From Corallococcus silvisoli (GTDB lineage Bacteria; Myxococcota; Myxococcia; Myxococcales; Myxococcaceae): a DNA stretch of 64,000 bases. The position numbers were made by a program, and so were the translations under genes. Within the stretch, counting starts at the first letter, position 1. Each line of letters opens with the position of its first letter. This document shows positions 9,004 through 17,884 of the stretch, piece after piece. The stretch spans positions 62,001-126,000 of the forward strand of contig NZ_JAAAPJ010000022.1 of assembly GCF_009909145.1 (NCBI RefSeq), in the 5' to 3' direction. The notes under the pieces were generated by a model. It ran no database searches. It had not been told where the DNA came from and worked only from the letters and a program-made list of their open reading frames with translations.

Positions 9004-9894
9004 TCAGGTCAACGCCTTGCGCAGCCGCTTGGGGATGGCCTCCGCGTGCCAGCGCTGCACCTCGCGGGCGATTTCGGCGGACCGCTCCGCGCGCTCCTCG
9101 CGGGCCTGGGGCAGCAGCTTGCGGGCGGCCTTGCGCTGGCCTGTCGGGGCCTCGGCGGCGGCGCGCTCGAACAGCTCCAGGCGCACGTCCGCGTCGTGCA
9201 GCTCGCCCAGCCCGTCCTGCAGGGGCACGAGCACCCCCAGCAGCGCGCCCACGGTGCGGCGGAAGGCGGGCTGGAAGATCTCCAGCTCGTAGCGCAGCTT
9301 CTTCAAGTCCCGGCGCAGGGCGTGCGCGGACGCGGCGTCGGGGGCCTCCGCGTAGCGCTCCAGGCGCTTCTCCACGCGGCGCAGGCGCAGGCGCAGGTGG
9401 CCCCGCGCGCGCTTGCTGGCGAAGCGGTGCGAGTCCTCCAGGGTGTCCAGCTTCTTGAGCAGCCGCGGCACGGTGCGCTCCGTCCAGCGCCCCAGCTCCG
9501 CGCGCAGCGTCTTCTCCCTCTCCTTCAGCCCGGAGCGCTGGGTCCTGCGCAAATCCAGGAGCGCCTTGCCCGCGTCCTTCTGGCCCTTCGCCGCGGCGCC
9601 CAACCAGGCATCCTGGACGTGCAGGTCCCGCACGTCGCCCAGCGCGTCCTGGAGGCGCTTCACGTCCACCTCCAGCCGGGTGAGCTTGCCGGTGGCACGG
9701 AACACCTGGAGCGCGGCGCGCAGGCGGCGGGTGGCCACGCGCATGTCGTGCACGGCGTCCACGTCCAGCGTCGTCGCGTCCAACTGGGCTTCGGGGTGGC
9801 GCGCGTCCGCGAGCCGGCCGGCGAGGATGCGGCGGGCGGCGTCGCCCAGCGCGGAGTCGGGGCCCAGGCCCCGGATGGGAGTGGGAGGGGGCAT
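9004..9894 (-). CDS. CHAD-domain protein
   Basis: 296 residues, rich in Arg/Lys, His, Leu and Ala, fitting the conserved histidine alpha-helical domain. Diagnostic pieces are VHDMRVATRRLRAALQVF (about residues 48-65), where the His and Arg residues are the conserved positions, and LRRDLKKLRYELEIF (about residues 191-205). CHAD proteins bind inorganic polyphosphate and localise to polyphosphate granules. The gene starts only 6 bases after the stop of the inorganic pyrophosphatase gene on the same strand, so the two are probably one operon dealing with phosphate polymers and pyrophosphate. Confidence 0.9.
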   Translation of the reverse strand: MPPPTPIRGLGPDSALGDAARRILAGRLADARHPEAQLDATTLDVDAVHDMRVATRRLRAALQVFRATGKLTRLEVDVKRLQDALGDVRDLHVQDAWLGAAAKGQKDAGKALLDLRRTQRSGLKEREKTLRAELGRWTERTVPRLLKKLDTLEDSHRFASKRARGHLRLRLRRVEKRLERYAEAPDAASAHALRRDLKKLRYELEIFQPAFRRTVGALLGVLVPLQDGLGELHDADVRLELFERAAAEAPTGQRKAARKLLPQAREERAERSAEIAREVQRWHAEAIPKRLRKALT

Positions 9895-9900
9895 GGCGGG

Positions 9901-10440
9901 TCAGTCCTCCTTGACGGCGTATTGGCGGACCATGCGCTCGGCGGCGTCGGGGCCGTCCCAGCCGAGGATGCGCGCGTCCTTGTCCGCGAAGTGCACCACC
10001 GCGAGGAAGAAGTGCTCCAACTCCTCGCGCTCTCGCTGGGACAGGTTCTCGTAGGACTGGAGGTCCTCCGAGCGGTTGGCGTTCACGGGGACGAGCAGCA
10101 GGCGGTCATTGCGCTCGCGCTCGCCGTTCTTCGCGTCCCGCTTCTTCTGGTCCACCTGGAGTACGCCCAGGGGCCGGCAGGGCAGCACGACGCCGGGCCA
10201 GGTGTGTACGTCCCAGTACACCAGCGCATCCAGCGGGTCTCCATCCGGGCCCCGCGTGCTGGGGACGAAGCCCCAGTCGAACGGGTAACGGAACCCGCGC
10301 GTCAGGGGCCGGGACAGCGTGAAGGCCTGGAGCTTCGCGTCGTATTTGAGCTTCACCGTCGAACCGCGGGGCGACTCGACGACGACGTGCAGCGCATCCT
10401 GGAAGCCGCGCAGGGGCAGGCGGGTGAAGTCGGTGGCCAT
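9901..10440 (-). CDS. Inorganic pyrophosphatase (family I)
   Basis: 179 residues. The family I signature DGDPLDALVYWD (about residues 63-74) supplies the DxDPxD metal cluster, preceded by the FRYPFDWGFVPST block, which is the usual Y-x-x-x-x-G-F-x-P segment. The later PVNANRSEDLQSYENL and FADKDARILGW segments match the C-terminal half. It hydrolyses pyrophosphate to two phosphates. Length is typical of bacterial family I enzymes. It is the first gene of a two-gene unit with the CHAD protein. Confidence 0.88.
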   Translation of the reverse strand: MATDFTRLPLRGFQDALHVVVESPRGSTVKLKYDAKLQAFTLSRPLTRGFRYPFDWGFVPSTRGPDGDPLDALVYWDVHTWPGVVLPCRPLGVLQVDQKKRDAKNGERERNDRLLLVPVNANRSEDLQSYENLSQREREELEHFFLAVVHFADKDARILGWDGPDAAERMVRQYAVKED

Positions 10441-10544
10441 GAAGCTTCAGGCTGGTGACTGCCTCGCGCTCCCGGCAAGTGCCCGGCCCCGGCGCGTTTC
10501 ACTCGCCAACCTTGGCGCGGGGCCAGGGGGCGTCTCGCCGGGCA

Positions 10545-11498
10545 TCAGACGTGGAGGTTGCGGAGCGCGACCGTCAGCAACACGCCGATCCCCGTGAGCA
10601 CGAGTCCGGCGATGGCCTTCCTCCGGTTGAGCTGGGGCGAGTCCGGATGCCGGTTGCGCACCAGGTTCACGGTGTTGAGCACCACCGACACGACCTGGGC
10701 GGGGATGCACATGGGAATCACCGAGATGAGTCCCACCCACAAGCCGATGCCCGCCGCCGAGAGGTCGGGGCCCTCGTTCCCCACGGGCTTCGGGACGGTG
10801 CGGCCCCTCAGCTCCCAGCAGCCCGGGCACAGCGGAGGTGCGTGACGGCGGACGCGGTTCTCGCACCGGGGACAGATGAAGGCACCGCAGCGGGTGCACA
10901 CCCAGTTCGCGACGATGTCCGGGTGCCGGGAGCAGACGGCGCGAGCCGGGGCGCCGGTCTCATCCACTTCGACCTCTGGCAGGTCCCCCGTGTAGCGGTC
11001 GGACAGGGCGCGGTGCGTGATGCCGAACGCGGCCTCCGCGTTGGGGATGGAGAGCACGATGGCCTCCTTGTCGATGCGCACCACCCGCGGCGCCCGGTCG
11101 CGCAGGAAATACATCCACGCCGCCACGGGGAGCGCCACGCTCAGCGCCAGCGAGACGAACCCCAGCGGCGTCGGGTCCTCGCCCAGCAGCAGGGCGAAGC
11201 CGCCGAAGAACAGCGCCAGCGCGAGCACGCAGGCGGCGACCATGATGAGCTGCCCCCGCTTCCACCGGCTCCACGCTGCTTCCGTGAAGGGCAGGGTCCC
11301 CTTCACGCGCTTCGTCATCACCGAAGCGACGATGAGCGCGATGAGCACGTTGAGGAGCACCAGGAATCCAATCCAGCGCGGATACCAGGCGAACTTCACG
11401 GGCTTGAAGACGACGCCCTCCCGTTCACCGGTGATGATGCAGACCGGTGGCAGGTCGAATTCGTTCAGCTCTCCGGCGGGGATGGTGACGTCGGGCAT
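10545..11498 (-). CDS. Multi-pass membrane protein with B-box-like zinc knuckle
   Basis: 317 residues. Two hydrophobic segments near the N-terminus (about 42-60 and 84-107) and a third at 112-130 precede a cytosolic stretch. Residues about 189-230 carry repeated cysteines and histidines (CSRHPD, CTRCGAFICPRC, CPGCW) arranged like a double zinc knuckle or B-box. Two further membrane segments follow (about 247-270 and 296-313); the last pair resembles DUF4190-type tails with NLVRNRHPDSPQL between them. Myxobacteria have many such B-box membrane proteins with no assigned role. The gene appears to stand alone. Confidence 0.75.
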   Translation of the reverse strand: MPDVTIPAGELNEFDLPPVCIITGEREGVVFKPVKFAWYPRWIGFLVLLNVLIALIVASVMTKRVKGTLPFTEAAWSRWKRGQLIMVAACVLALALFFGGFALLLGEDPTPLGFVSLALSVALPVAAWMYFLRDRAPRVVRIDKEAIVLSIPNAEAAFGITHRALSDRYTGDLPEVEVDETGAPARAVCSRHPDIVANWVCTRCGAFICPRCENRVRRHAPPLCPGCWELRGRTVPKPVGNEGPDLSAAGIGLWVGLISVIPMCIPAQVVSVVLNTVNLVRNRHPDSPQLNRRKAIAGLVLTGIGVLLTVALRNLHV

Positions 11499-11562
11499 CG
11501 CGGCGACTTGTAGTCCACCGCGCGGGGCCTGTTCCAGTCACCCGCCCTCGCCGGGGTGCGCG

Positions 11563-12063
11563 CTAACCGATGGGCCGCACCAGGGACAGCGCCGGGTCGC
11601 GGTGGGCGAGCAGCTTCCGGGTGGCCCGCGCCGCGGCCAGTCCCCCCAGCGTGTACCAGACCACGGTGAGCAGGGACGTGGAGGGCCGGGCCCTGGACGG
11701 GGCCTTGCCCAGCCCCAGCCGCGGCGGCAGCACCACCGAGCCCACTCCGGCGAGCAGCCCCAGCACCACCCCGCGCAGATAGGGCCGCTTCGGGCGCCCC
11801 AGGGCCACCAGCGAGAAAAAGAGCCCGTTGGACACCAGGTCCCCCGCCAGCGTCTGACGGTGCAGCCTGCGGCCCTTCGCGGGCTCGCCGCCGAAGAAGC
11901 GGATGCCCTTCTTCAGGGAGCGCGTGCCGAGCACATCCAGGCGCGGCGGGTGCTTCAACACGCGCCGCGCGCCCTCGTGCACCAGCGTGAGCGCGGTGGC
12001 GCCGACGAGGCCGGGACCCAGGGCACGGAACACGATGCGGGGCGGAGTGGGCGGTTCGATCAT
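11563..12063 (-). CDS. Small membrane-associated hypothetical protein
   Basis: 166 residues when started at the ATG at 12063, which has GGAGGG 3-8 bases upstream. The open frame extends further, but that part is Arg-rich and looks non-coding. The protein is basic with hydrophobic patches (VGATALTLVHEG, LVSNGLFFSLVALG, GVVLGLLAGVGSVVLP), probably three or four membrane helices. I do not recognise the family. It lies between the SelO gene and the B-box membrane protein, all on the minus strand. Confidence 0.65.
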   Translation of the reverse strand: MIEPPTPPRIVFRALGPGLVGATALTLVHEGARRVLKHPPRLDVLGTRSLKKGIRFFGGEPAKGRRLHRQTLAGDLVSNGLFFSLVALGRPKRPYLRGVVLGLLAGVGSVVLPPRLGLGKAPSRARPSTSLLTVVWYTLGGLAAARATRKLLAHRDPALSLVRPIG

Positions 12064-12155
12064 GCCCTCCAAGCTAGGCACCCGCTCCCGGGATTCCCGC
12101 CCGAGCGCGCCCGCCTGCCCGCCCGGCATCCCCCGGGCCCGGCAGTGCACGCGCC

Positions 12156-13622
12156 TCAGGAACTGCAACTGACCACGAGGTGCCGGCCCCATGTCGGCGG
12201 CGAGGCGGCGTAGGCCTCCATGCCGGGGTGTTCATCGAACGGGGCGGACACCAGCGCGAGCACGCGGTCCACCTCCGCGAAGTCACCCTCCTGGGCTCGG
12301 GCGATGGCCTGCTGCGCCACCCAGTTGCGCAGGACGTACTTCGGGTTGACGCGGTCCATGCGCGCGTGGCGGTCCGCGTCCACGCTGCCTTCGGACAAGA
12401 GGCGGTCCTGGTAGCGCGCGGCCCAGGCATCGAAGCCCTCCGGAGGCAGGAAGTGGTCGCGGAGCGCGTCGTTGGGGGCGCCGGGCCCCGAGTCGAACCG
12501 GTTCAGCGCGCGGAAGAACCGCGGGTAGTCCACGTGGGAGCCGGCCAGCAGCGCGAACAGGTCCTCCACGAGCGGACGGTCCTCCTGGCGCGCCTCCGTC
12601 AGGCCCAGCTTCTCGCGCATGCGCGCGAGGAAGTGCGCGGCGAACGTGGGCTGGAAGAGGCCCAGCAGGGCGCGGGCCTCGTCCTCGGTGATGAGCGTGA
12701 GCAGCGCCTCGCCCAGGCAGGCCAGGTTCCACAGCGCGACGCGCGGCTGCTGGTCGAACGCGTAGCGGCCGTGGGGGTCGGAGTGGTTGCAGATGAAGCC
12801 GGGGTCGAAGTCGTCCATGAACCCGTAGGGCCCGTAGTCCAGCGTGAGCCCCAGGATGGACAGGTTGTCGGTGTTCATCACGCCATGCGCGAAGCCCACC
12901 GCCTGCCAGCGCGCCACGAGCCGCGCGGTGCGCTCCACCACCTCCGCGAAGAAGCGCGCGTAGCGGCCCTCCTGTCCCACCAGGTGCGGGAAGTGCCCGG
13001 CGATGACGTGCTCCGCGAGCGCGGCCACGTGTTCGGGCTGGTCGGTGTGGTGGAAGAACTCGAAGGTGCCGAAGCGCACGTGCGACGGCGCCAGCCGCAC
13101 CAGCATCGCGCCGGTCTCCACGTCCTCGCGGTACACCGGCGCGCGGCCGCCCAGCACGCACAGCGCCCGGGTGGTGGGGACGCCCAGCGCGTGCAGGGCC
13201 TCCGACGCCAGGTACTCGCGCACGGTGGAGCGCAGCACCGCCCGCCCGTCACCGCCGCGCGAGAAGGGCGTGGGCCCGCCGCCCTTCAGGTGCAGGTCCC
13301 ACTTCGCGCCATCCGGGGTGCGCACCTCGCCCAGGAGCAGCGCGCGGCCGTCCCCCAGGCGTGGCACGTACACGCCGAACTGGTGCCCCGCGTAGACCAT
13401 GGCCAACGGCTCCATGCCGGGCAGGGGCGTGGCCCCGCCGAACACGCGCACGAACTCCGGGCGCGCGGCCTCCCCCGCGTCCAACCCCAGCAGGCGCAGC
13501 GCCGCCGGGTTCGCGCTCACCAGGTGCGCGTCCGGGAAGGGCGCGGGCGCCACCCGGGCGGCGAACCCAGGGGGCAGGCGGGCGTAGGTGTTGTCGAAGA
13601 CGAGTTGTTCGAGCAGGGCCAT
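12156..13622 (-). CDS. selO: SelO family protein adenylyltransferase (YdiU/UPF0061)
   Basis: 488 residues, the usual length for bacterial SelO. The start is the ATG at 13622 (MALLEQLVFDNTYARLP). Recognisable family blocks are MVYAGHQFGVYVPRLGDGRA, LHLKGGGPTPFSRGGDGRA, RALCVLGG, HGVMNTDNLSILG and YGPYGFMDDFDPGFICN with the active-site residues. SelO is a pseudokinase-fold enzyme that transfers AMP from ATP to protein hydroxyls and is linked to redox stress. The C-terminus is Cys-Ser-Ser; in selenoprotein orthologues selenocysteine occupies that Cys position. It follows the glutathione transferase gene by 17 bases, giving an SDR-GST-SelO operon. Confidence 0.92.
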   Translation of the reverse strand: MALLEQLVFDNTYARLPPGFAARVAPAPFPDAHLVSANPAALRLLGLDAGEAARPEFVRVFGGATPLPGMEPLAMVYAGHQFGVYVPRLGDGRALLLGEVRTPDGAKWDLHLKGGGPTPFSRGGDGRAVLRSTVREYLASEALHALGVPTTRALCVLGGRAPVYREDVETGAMLVRLAPSHVRFGTFEFFHHTDQPEHVAALAEHVIAGHFPHLVGQEGRYARFFAEVVERTARLVARWQAVGFAHGVMNTDNLSILGLTLDYGPYGFMDDFDPGFICNHSDPHGRYAFDQQPRVALWNLACLGEALLTLITEDEARALLGLFQPTFAAHFLARMREKLGLTEARQEDRPLVEDLFALLAGSHVDYPRFFRALNRFDSGPGAPNDALRDHFLPPEGFDAWAARYQDRLLSEGSVDADRHARMDRVNPKYVLRNWVAQQAIARAQEGDFAEVDRVLALVSAPFDEHPGMEAYAASPPTWGRHLVVSCSS

Positions 13623-13639
13623 GGTCCGCACAACCAGCG

Positions 13640-14257
13640 TCAGGGGACCTGCATGCCCCGCTGCACGGCGGGACGGCTGCCCACGCGGTGCAGGTACTGG
13701 AGCAGGTTGTGCGTCCCGTCCAGCAGGTCGGGGAGCATGTCGCGCGCGACCTTCAGCCAGGGATAGGTGGCGATGTCCGCGATGGAGTAGGTGGTGGCCA
13801 GGTAGTCGCGCGACGCGAGCTGCCGGTCCAGCACGCCCAGGATGCGCTTGCTCTCGTTGCGGTAGCGGTCGATGGCGTAGGGAATCTTCGTGTTGGCGTA
13901 GACGGCGAAGTGGTTGAGCTGGCCCATCATGGGGCCCACGCCGGCCATCTGGAACATCAGCCACTGCGTCACTTCCGCCCGGCCGCGCGGATCCGAGGGC
14001 ATCAGCGCGCCCGTCTTCTCCGCCAGGTACAGCAGGATGGCGCCGGACTCGAAGAGCGCCAGCGGCCGGCCCCCCGGCGCGTCGTGGTCCACGATGGCCG
14101 GAATCTTGTTGTTGGGGTTGATGGCCAGGAAGTCCGGCTTGAACTGCTCGCCCTTGCTGATGTCCACCGTGTGCGTCTTGTACGGGATGCCCAGCTCCTC
14201 CAGGGCGATGGAGATCTTGCGGCCGTTGGGGGTCTTGAACGTGTACAGGTCGATCAT
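13640..14257 (-). CDS. Glutathione S-transferase
   Basis: 205 residues, beginning MIDLYTFKTPNGRKISIAL at 14257. The thioredoxin-like N-terminal half contains NPNNKIPAIVDHD with the cis-Pro and ALFESGAILLYLAE with the glutathione-contacting Glu-Ser. The helical C-terminal half has YSIADIATYPWL, the conserved N-capping Asp motif. The TPNGRKISIALEE start is like the YfcG/Ure2p-like group, some of which act as disulfide reductases. Its ATG overlaps the stop of the upstream SDR gene by 4 bases (ATGA), implying translational coupling. Confidence 0.9.
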   Translation of the reverse strand: MIDLYTFKTPNGRKISIALEELGIPYKTHTVDISKGEQFKPDFLAINPNNKIPAIVDHDAPGGRPLALFESGAILLYLAEKTGALMPSDPRGRAEVTQWLMFQMAGVGPMMGQLNHFAVYANTKIPYAIDRYRNESKRILGVLDRQLASRDYLATTYSIADIATYPWLKVARDMLPDLLDGTHNLLQYLHRVGSRPAVQRGMQVP

Positions 14258-15129
14258 GCCTTCACTCCGGTGAGCTGTTCGCTCACCTGCCAGAGCCGCT
14301 CGGCGAGCGCCTCGTCCCGGGCGGCGGACGACGGCTTCACCTTGCGGCATTTGATGAAGTACTCCCCGCTGACGCCCGCCACCTCCGGCGAGGACGCCAG
14401 ATAGACGGAGGTCCGCGCGCCCTGCTCCGAGGACAGCATGAACGGCGCGGCCAGCTTCACGAGGTGCCGGAAGAGGCCCTCGCTGTTGTGCCCGAAGCCG
14501 GTGCGGACCACCCCCGGGTGCAGCGCGTTCGCGGTCACCCGCGTGCCCTGGAGCCGCTTCGCGAGCCCCTTCGTGAACAGGATGTTGGAGAGCTTGGCGT
14601 TGCCGTAGACGCGGATGCCGTCGTACCGGTGGTGCTCCGTCTGCGGGTCGTCCAGGAAGTCCGCGCGCGCGAGCCGGTGGCCCTGCGACGACACGTTGAG
14701 GATCCGCGCGGGGCCGCTGGCCACCAGCAGGTCGCGGAGCAGGTGCGTGAGCAGGAAGTGCGACAGGTGGTTCGTGGCGAACGTGGCCTCGTAGCCGTCC
14801 ACCGTCACCCGCCGCCGGTCGATGATGAGGCCCGCGTTGTTGATGAGCACGTCCAGCCGCGAGTGGCGGGCGCGGAACGCCTGGGCCAGCTCGCGCACCG
14901 ACGCCAGCGAGGACAGGTCCGCGAGCAGCGACTCCACCCGTGCGTCAGGGGCGGCCTCGCGCACGGCGGCGACGGTGGCCGCCGTGCGGGCCTCATCCCT
15001 GCCGGAGAGGACCAGCGTGGCGCCCCCGCGCGCCAGCGCCTTCGCCGTCTCCTGGCCAATGCCACCGGTGGCCCCGGTGATGAGGCACACCTTGCCATCC
15101 AGACGGTCTTCCCGAAGCTTCGTCGACAT
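14254..15129 (-). CDS. Short-chain dehydrogenase/reductase (retinol dehydrogenase-like)
   Basis: 291 residues. The Rossmann motif CLITGATGGIGQETAKAL (TGxxxGxG) is at about residues 15-32; NNAG is at about 95-98 and the catalytic Tyr-Lys pair is in YGNAKLSNILF (about residue 175). It resembles the WW-oxidoreductase/retinol dehydrogenase-like classical SDRs that reduce aldehydes or ketones with NADPH. It is the first gene of the SDR-GST-SelO run. The actual substrate is unknown. Confidence 0.9.
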   Translation of the reverse strand: MSTKLREDRLDGKVCLITGATGGIGQETAKALARGGATLVLSGRDEARTAATVAAVREAAPDARVESLLADLSSLASVRELAQAFRARHSRLDVLINNAGLIIDRRRVTVDGYEATFATNHLSHFLLTHLLRDLLVASGPARILNVSSQGHRLARADFLDDPQTEHHRYDGIRVYGNAKLSNILFTKGLAKRLQGTRVTANALHPGVVRTGFGHNSEGLFRHLVKLAAPFMLSSEQGARTSVYLASSPEVAGVSGEYFIKCRKVKPSSAARDEALAERLWQVSEQLTGVKA

Positions 15130-15223
15130 GCGCCGCGCCCTCCTGGAATCCGGGGACGCGTTCTATACGCTTCGGCCCCTCCCCGTGCAGGAGAACCTGC
15201 CCGGGGAGGTGGAGCGGCCCGCT

Positions 15224-15781
15224 TCAGGTCGCGGCGTGTCCGATGTCCTCGGCGCGGCCCCGGCGGCCTCCGCCCTTGGTGGGGGTGGCGCCCGTGCGCG
15301 CGTCGCCGTTGAGGTGGCTCTCCAGGAACCAGAGGTCCTCCTCGGTCTCGCCCAGGGTCTGGGTGAGGATGTCCGCGGTGACGGGGTCATTGAGCTTGTC
15401 GGACCGGGTGATGCCGTCGCGGAGGCTGGCGGCGTAGCGGCCGACGCGCTCGACGAGCGCGCGGATGTGCGATTCGCCGTCCACGGCCTGCAGGTCGTAC
15501 TCGGGCAGCTGGCTGTTGTGGCTGGCCAGGCGGATGGTGCCCTGGGCATAGCCGCCCAGCGCGCCGGCGCGCTCGGCGTAGGAGTCCGCCTGCTTGCGCG
15601 CGTGCTTGGCCACTTCGTCGAAGAGCAGGTGGCGGCTGTAGAAGTGCGTGCCCCGGATGTTCCAGTGCGCCTGCTTCACCTGCCAGTGCAGGTCGATGGC
15701 GTTCGCGAGCAAGGTGTTGAGCATGTCGATGAGCTCTTCGCGCGCGGCCTGGGGAAGGTTCACGTGGCTGGTGGAGTACAT
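15224..15781 (-). CDS. dps: Dps-family DNA-binding ferritin-like protein
   Basis: 185 residues when started at the ATG at 15781; an in-frame ATG 5 codons upstream lacks a ribosome-binding site, while this one has AGGA at suitable distance. The ferroxidase pattern is evident: NAIDLHWQVKQAHWNIRG supplies the two His, and FDEVAKHARKQADSYAERA supplies the Asp/Glu ligands. Dps dodecamers oxidise and store iron and protect DNA in starvation and oxidative stress. The tail (about residues 163-185) is basic and Gly/Arg rich, which may provide DNA binding. The gene sits alone on the minus strand. Confidence 0.92.
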   Translation of the reverse strand: MYSTSHVNLPQAAREELIDMLNTLLANAIDLHWQVKQAHWNIRGTHFYSRHLLFDEVAKHARKQADSYAERAGALGGYAQGTIRLASHNSQLPEYDLQAVDGESHIRALVERVGRYAASLRDGITRSDKLNDPVTADILTQTLGETEEDLWFLESHLNGDARTGATPTKGGGRRGRAEDIGHAAT

Positions 15782-15942
15782 GGTCCGAGTCCTCATCAGT
15801 GGTGGCGCACGGCAGGCCGTCGGCATGACGTCGCGGCGCCCCCCACAGGGTGGGGATGGCCGGCGTCCCTGGCCATGGCGCGGCGTGCTCCGCCTGGCCG
15901 CACGGCTGGCTCGAAGGGCAGGCGGCCGAGCGTCCCGCCCGC

Positions 15943-17313
15943 CTACGTGGCGACAGGAGCGGACAGCCGGGCGGCGATCTCCGTGGCGGCGCGCTCGCCG
16001 GACTCCACGGCGCCGTCCAGGTAGCCACGGCCCTCGATGGCCGTCTCGGTGCCGGCCCAGTGCACGCGGCCGAACGGCGCCCGCAGCGCGTCGCCGATGG
16101 CGGTGACGGTGCCGGGGCGGGGCAGGCCCACGTAGCAGCCGCTGCTGAACGGCTCCTGCTTCCAGTCCAGCGCCGCGATGGCGACGGGCGCCAGGGCCTG
16201 GGGACCGAAGAAGCGCGCGAAGTCCGCCAGCGCGGCGCGGTGGAGGTCGACCGTGGGGCGGCCGGTCCACGCCCGCGCGGTGTCACCCAGGAAGAAGCCC
16301 ACGAGCGCGGGGTGGTGTCCCCCGGGGCCGCAGTCGTCGAAGCACAGCCGCACGGGGCCCACGTCGCTGACGGCCTCGCCGGACAGGCCCGCCTCGCGCC
16401 AGAACGGCGTGGCGTAGGTGGCCACGACCTTGATGACGCTGCCCATGGGCATGTTCGCGTGCGCGAGGCGGCGGCCCGGGGGCAGGTCCCCGCCGAAGTC
16501 GATGCGCTCCGCGAGCGCGGGCGGAGTGGCCACCACGGCGTGGCGCGCGCGCAAGGTCCGGCCGTCCTCCGTGATGGCGGTGACCCCCTCCGCGTCCTGG
16601 AGCACGGCCTTCACGGGCGCACGGAGGAAGACGCGGTCCGGGGGCAGGGCCTCCGCCAGCCGGCGTGAGAGGGATTGCGCGCCGTCCACGAAGCGCTCCG
16701 CCTGGGCGCCGCCCTCGACCTCGGTCAGGGGCATGAGGCCGCCGCTGGAGTGCACGTAGGAGAGGAAGTCCAGGAACGACAGTTCAGAGGGCTCCGCCGC
16801 GAACACCGCGCGGGTGGCGATGTCCAGCGCGGCGCGGGCGCCCCACGTGTGCACGTGGCGCTGCTTCCAGTCCTCCAGGGTGAGGGCGTCCCACGCGGCG
16901 GCCTTCGGCGCGGCGGCGGGCTGTTCGCGGGGGACGCGCCTGGCCAGTCCGTCCAGCTTCCAGATGACGCGCTGCAGGTCGAGCAGCGACAGCAGGGGCA
17001 GGGCGGGCACCTTGCCCCGGTACGTGCGGCGCTCGCCGCGCAGCTCCAGCACCTTGGTGCCCTGGTGGTGCTGGGGGAAGCGCTGGAGTCCCAGGGTGTC
17101 CGCGAGCTTGAGCACGTGGCGCTGCCGGGGCCCCACCCACTGGCCGCCCAGGTCCACGGGGCCGCCCCCCACGTCGCGGGTGAGGGTGCGTCCGCCCACG
17201 CGGTCGCGCGCCTCCAGCACGGCCACGGTGGCGCCGGTGCGGACGATGTGCCGGGCGGCGGTGAGTCCCGCGACGCCCGCGCCGATGACGACCACGTCCA
17301 CGCGCAGGTCCAT
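15943..17313 (-). CDS. FAD-dependent amine oxidase
   Basis: 456 residues. The N-terminal dinucleotide-binding fold is VVVIGAGVAGLTAARHI followed by the acidic strand end LEARDRVGGRT. The C-terminal FAD block reads WAGTETAIEGRGYLDGAVES, the diagnostic end of flavin monoamine oxidases. Length matches bacterial monoamine oxidases (about 450). It should oxidise a primary or secondary amine, but the substrate is unknown. It is divergent from the thioesterase-fold gene starting at 17393, with only 79 bases between the start codons, so they share a promoter region. Confidence 0.9.
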   Translation of the reverse strand: MDLRVDVVVIGAGVAGLTAARHIVRTGATVAVLEARDRVGGRTLTRDVGGGPVDLGGQWVGPRQRHVLKLADTLGLQRFPQHHQGTKVLELRGERRTYRGKVPALPLLSLLDLQRVIWKLDGLARRVPREQPAAAPKAAAWDALTLEDWKQRHVHTWGARAALDIATRAVFAAEPSELSFLDFLSYVHSSGGLMPLTEVEGGAQAERFVDGAQSLSRRLAEALPPDRVFLRAPVKAVLQDAEGVTAITEDGRTLRARHAVVATPPALAERIDFGGDLPPGRRLAHANMPMGSVIKVVATYATPFWREAGLSGEAVSDVGPVRLCFDDCGPGGHHPALVGFFLGDTARAWTGRPTVDLHRAALADFARFFGPQALAPVAIAALDWKQEPFSSGCYVGLPRPGTVTAIGDALRAPFGRVHWAGTETAIEGRGYLDGAVESGERAATEIAARLSAPVAT

Positions 17314-17392
17314 AGGGCCTCCGACTCTATGCCGGACGCGGCGCGTGGCTAGGATGCGGGCGGGACGTCAGACGGGAAGGGTGGAGGACCGG

Positions 17393-17884
17393 ATGTTCGC
17401 GTTGGAGCTGGTGGAGAAGGTGCGGCGGGTGTCACCGGGCGCGGCGAACGCGCTGACGACGCTCGCGGTGAAGAACATCGTCCCGCTGGCGGCGGCCATG
17501 GGCTACCGCGTGGAGGAGGTGACGGACGCGCGCGTGAAGGCGACGGTGCCGCTGGACCGCAAGACGAAGAACCACGTGGGCAGCGTGTACCTGGGCGCCC
17601 AGGTGACGGTGATGGAGCTGACGATGGGCGTGATGCTCTTCCGCCGGTTTCCCCCCAGTCAGTACAAGATGCTGGTCAACCGCATGGAGGTGGCCTTCCA
17701 CGCGAAGGCGAAGTCGGCGGTGAGCGCGGTGTGCGAACCGCCGGAGGAGCTGCTCGCGGGGCTCGCGTCCGGGCTCGCCTCGAAGGGCGACAAGGCGGAG
17801 GCCTGGATCCCGGTGCGCCTGTCGGGCACCGACGGCCAGTGCGTCGCGGAGGCGCGCTTCCTGGCGGTGTTCAAGCGCGGGTAG
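17393..17884 (+). CDS. Thioesterase-fold protein (DUF4442/PaaI-like)
   Basis: 163 residues from the ATG at 17393, preceded by GGAGGACC. The sequence fits a hotdog fold: KNHVGSVYLGAQVTVMEL is the central helix and VKATVPLDRKTKNH the preceding strand, as in DUF4442 proteins related to acyl-CoA thioesterases. The catalytic acid normally lies in the central helix; a Glu is present in VMELTMG. It probably hydrolyses an acyl-CoA, but activity is unproven. Its TAG stop ends exactly where the convergent hydrolase's stop begins. Confidence 0.8.
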   Translation: MFALELVEKVRRVSPGAANALTTLAVKNIVPLAAAMGYRVEEVTDARVKATVPLDRKTKNHVGSVYLGAQVTVMELTMGVMLFRRFPPSQYKMLVNRMEVAFHAKAKSAVSAVCEPPEELLAGLASGLASKGDKAEAWIPVRLSGTDGQCVAEARFLAVFKRG

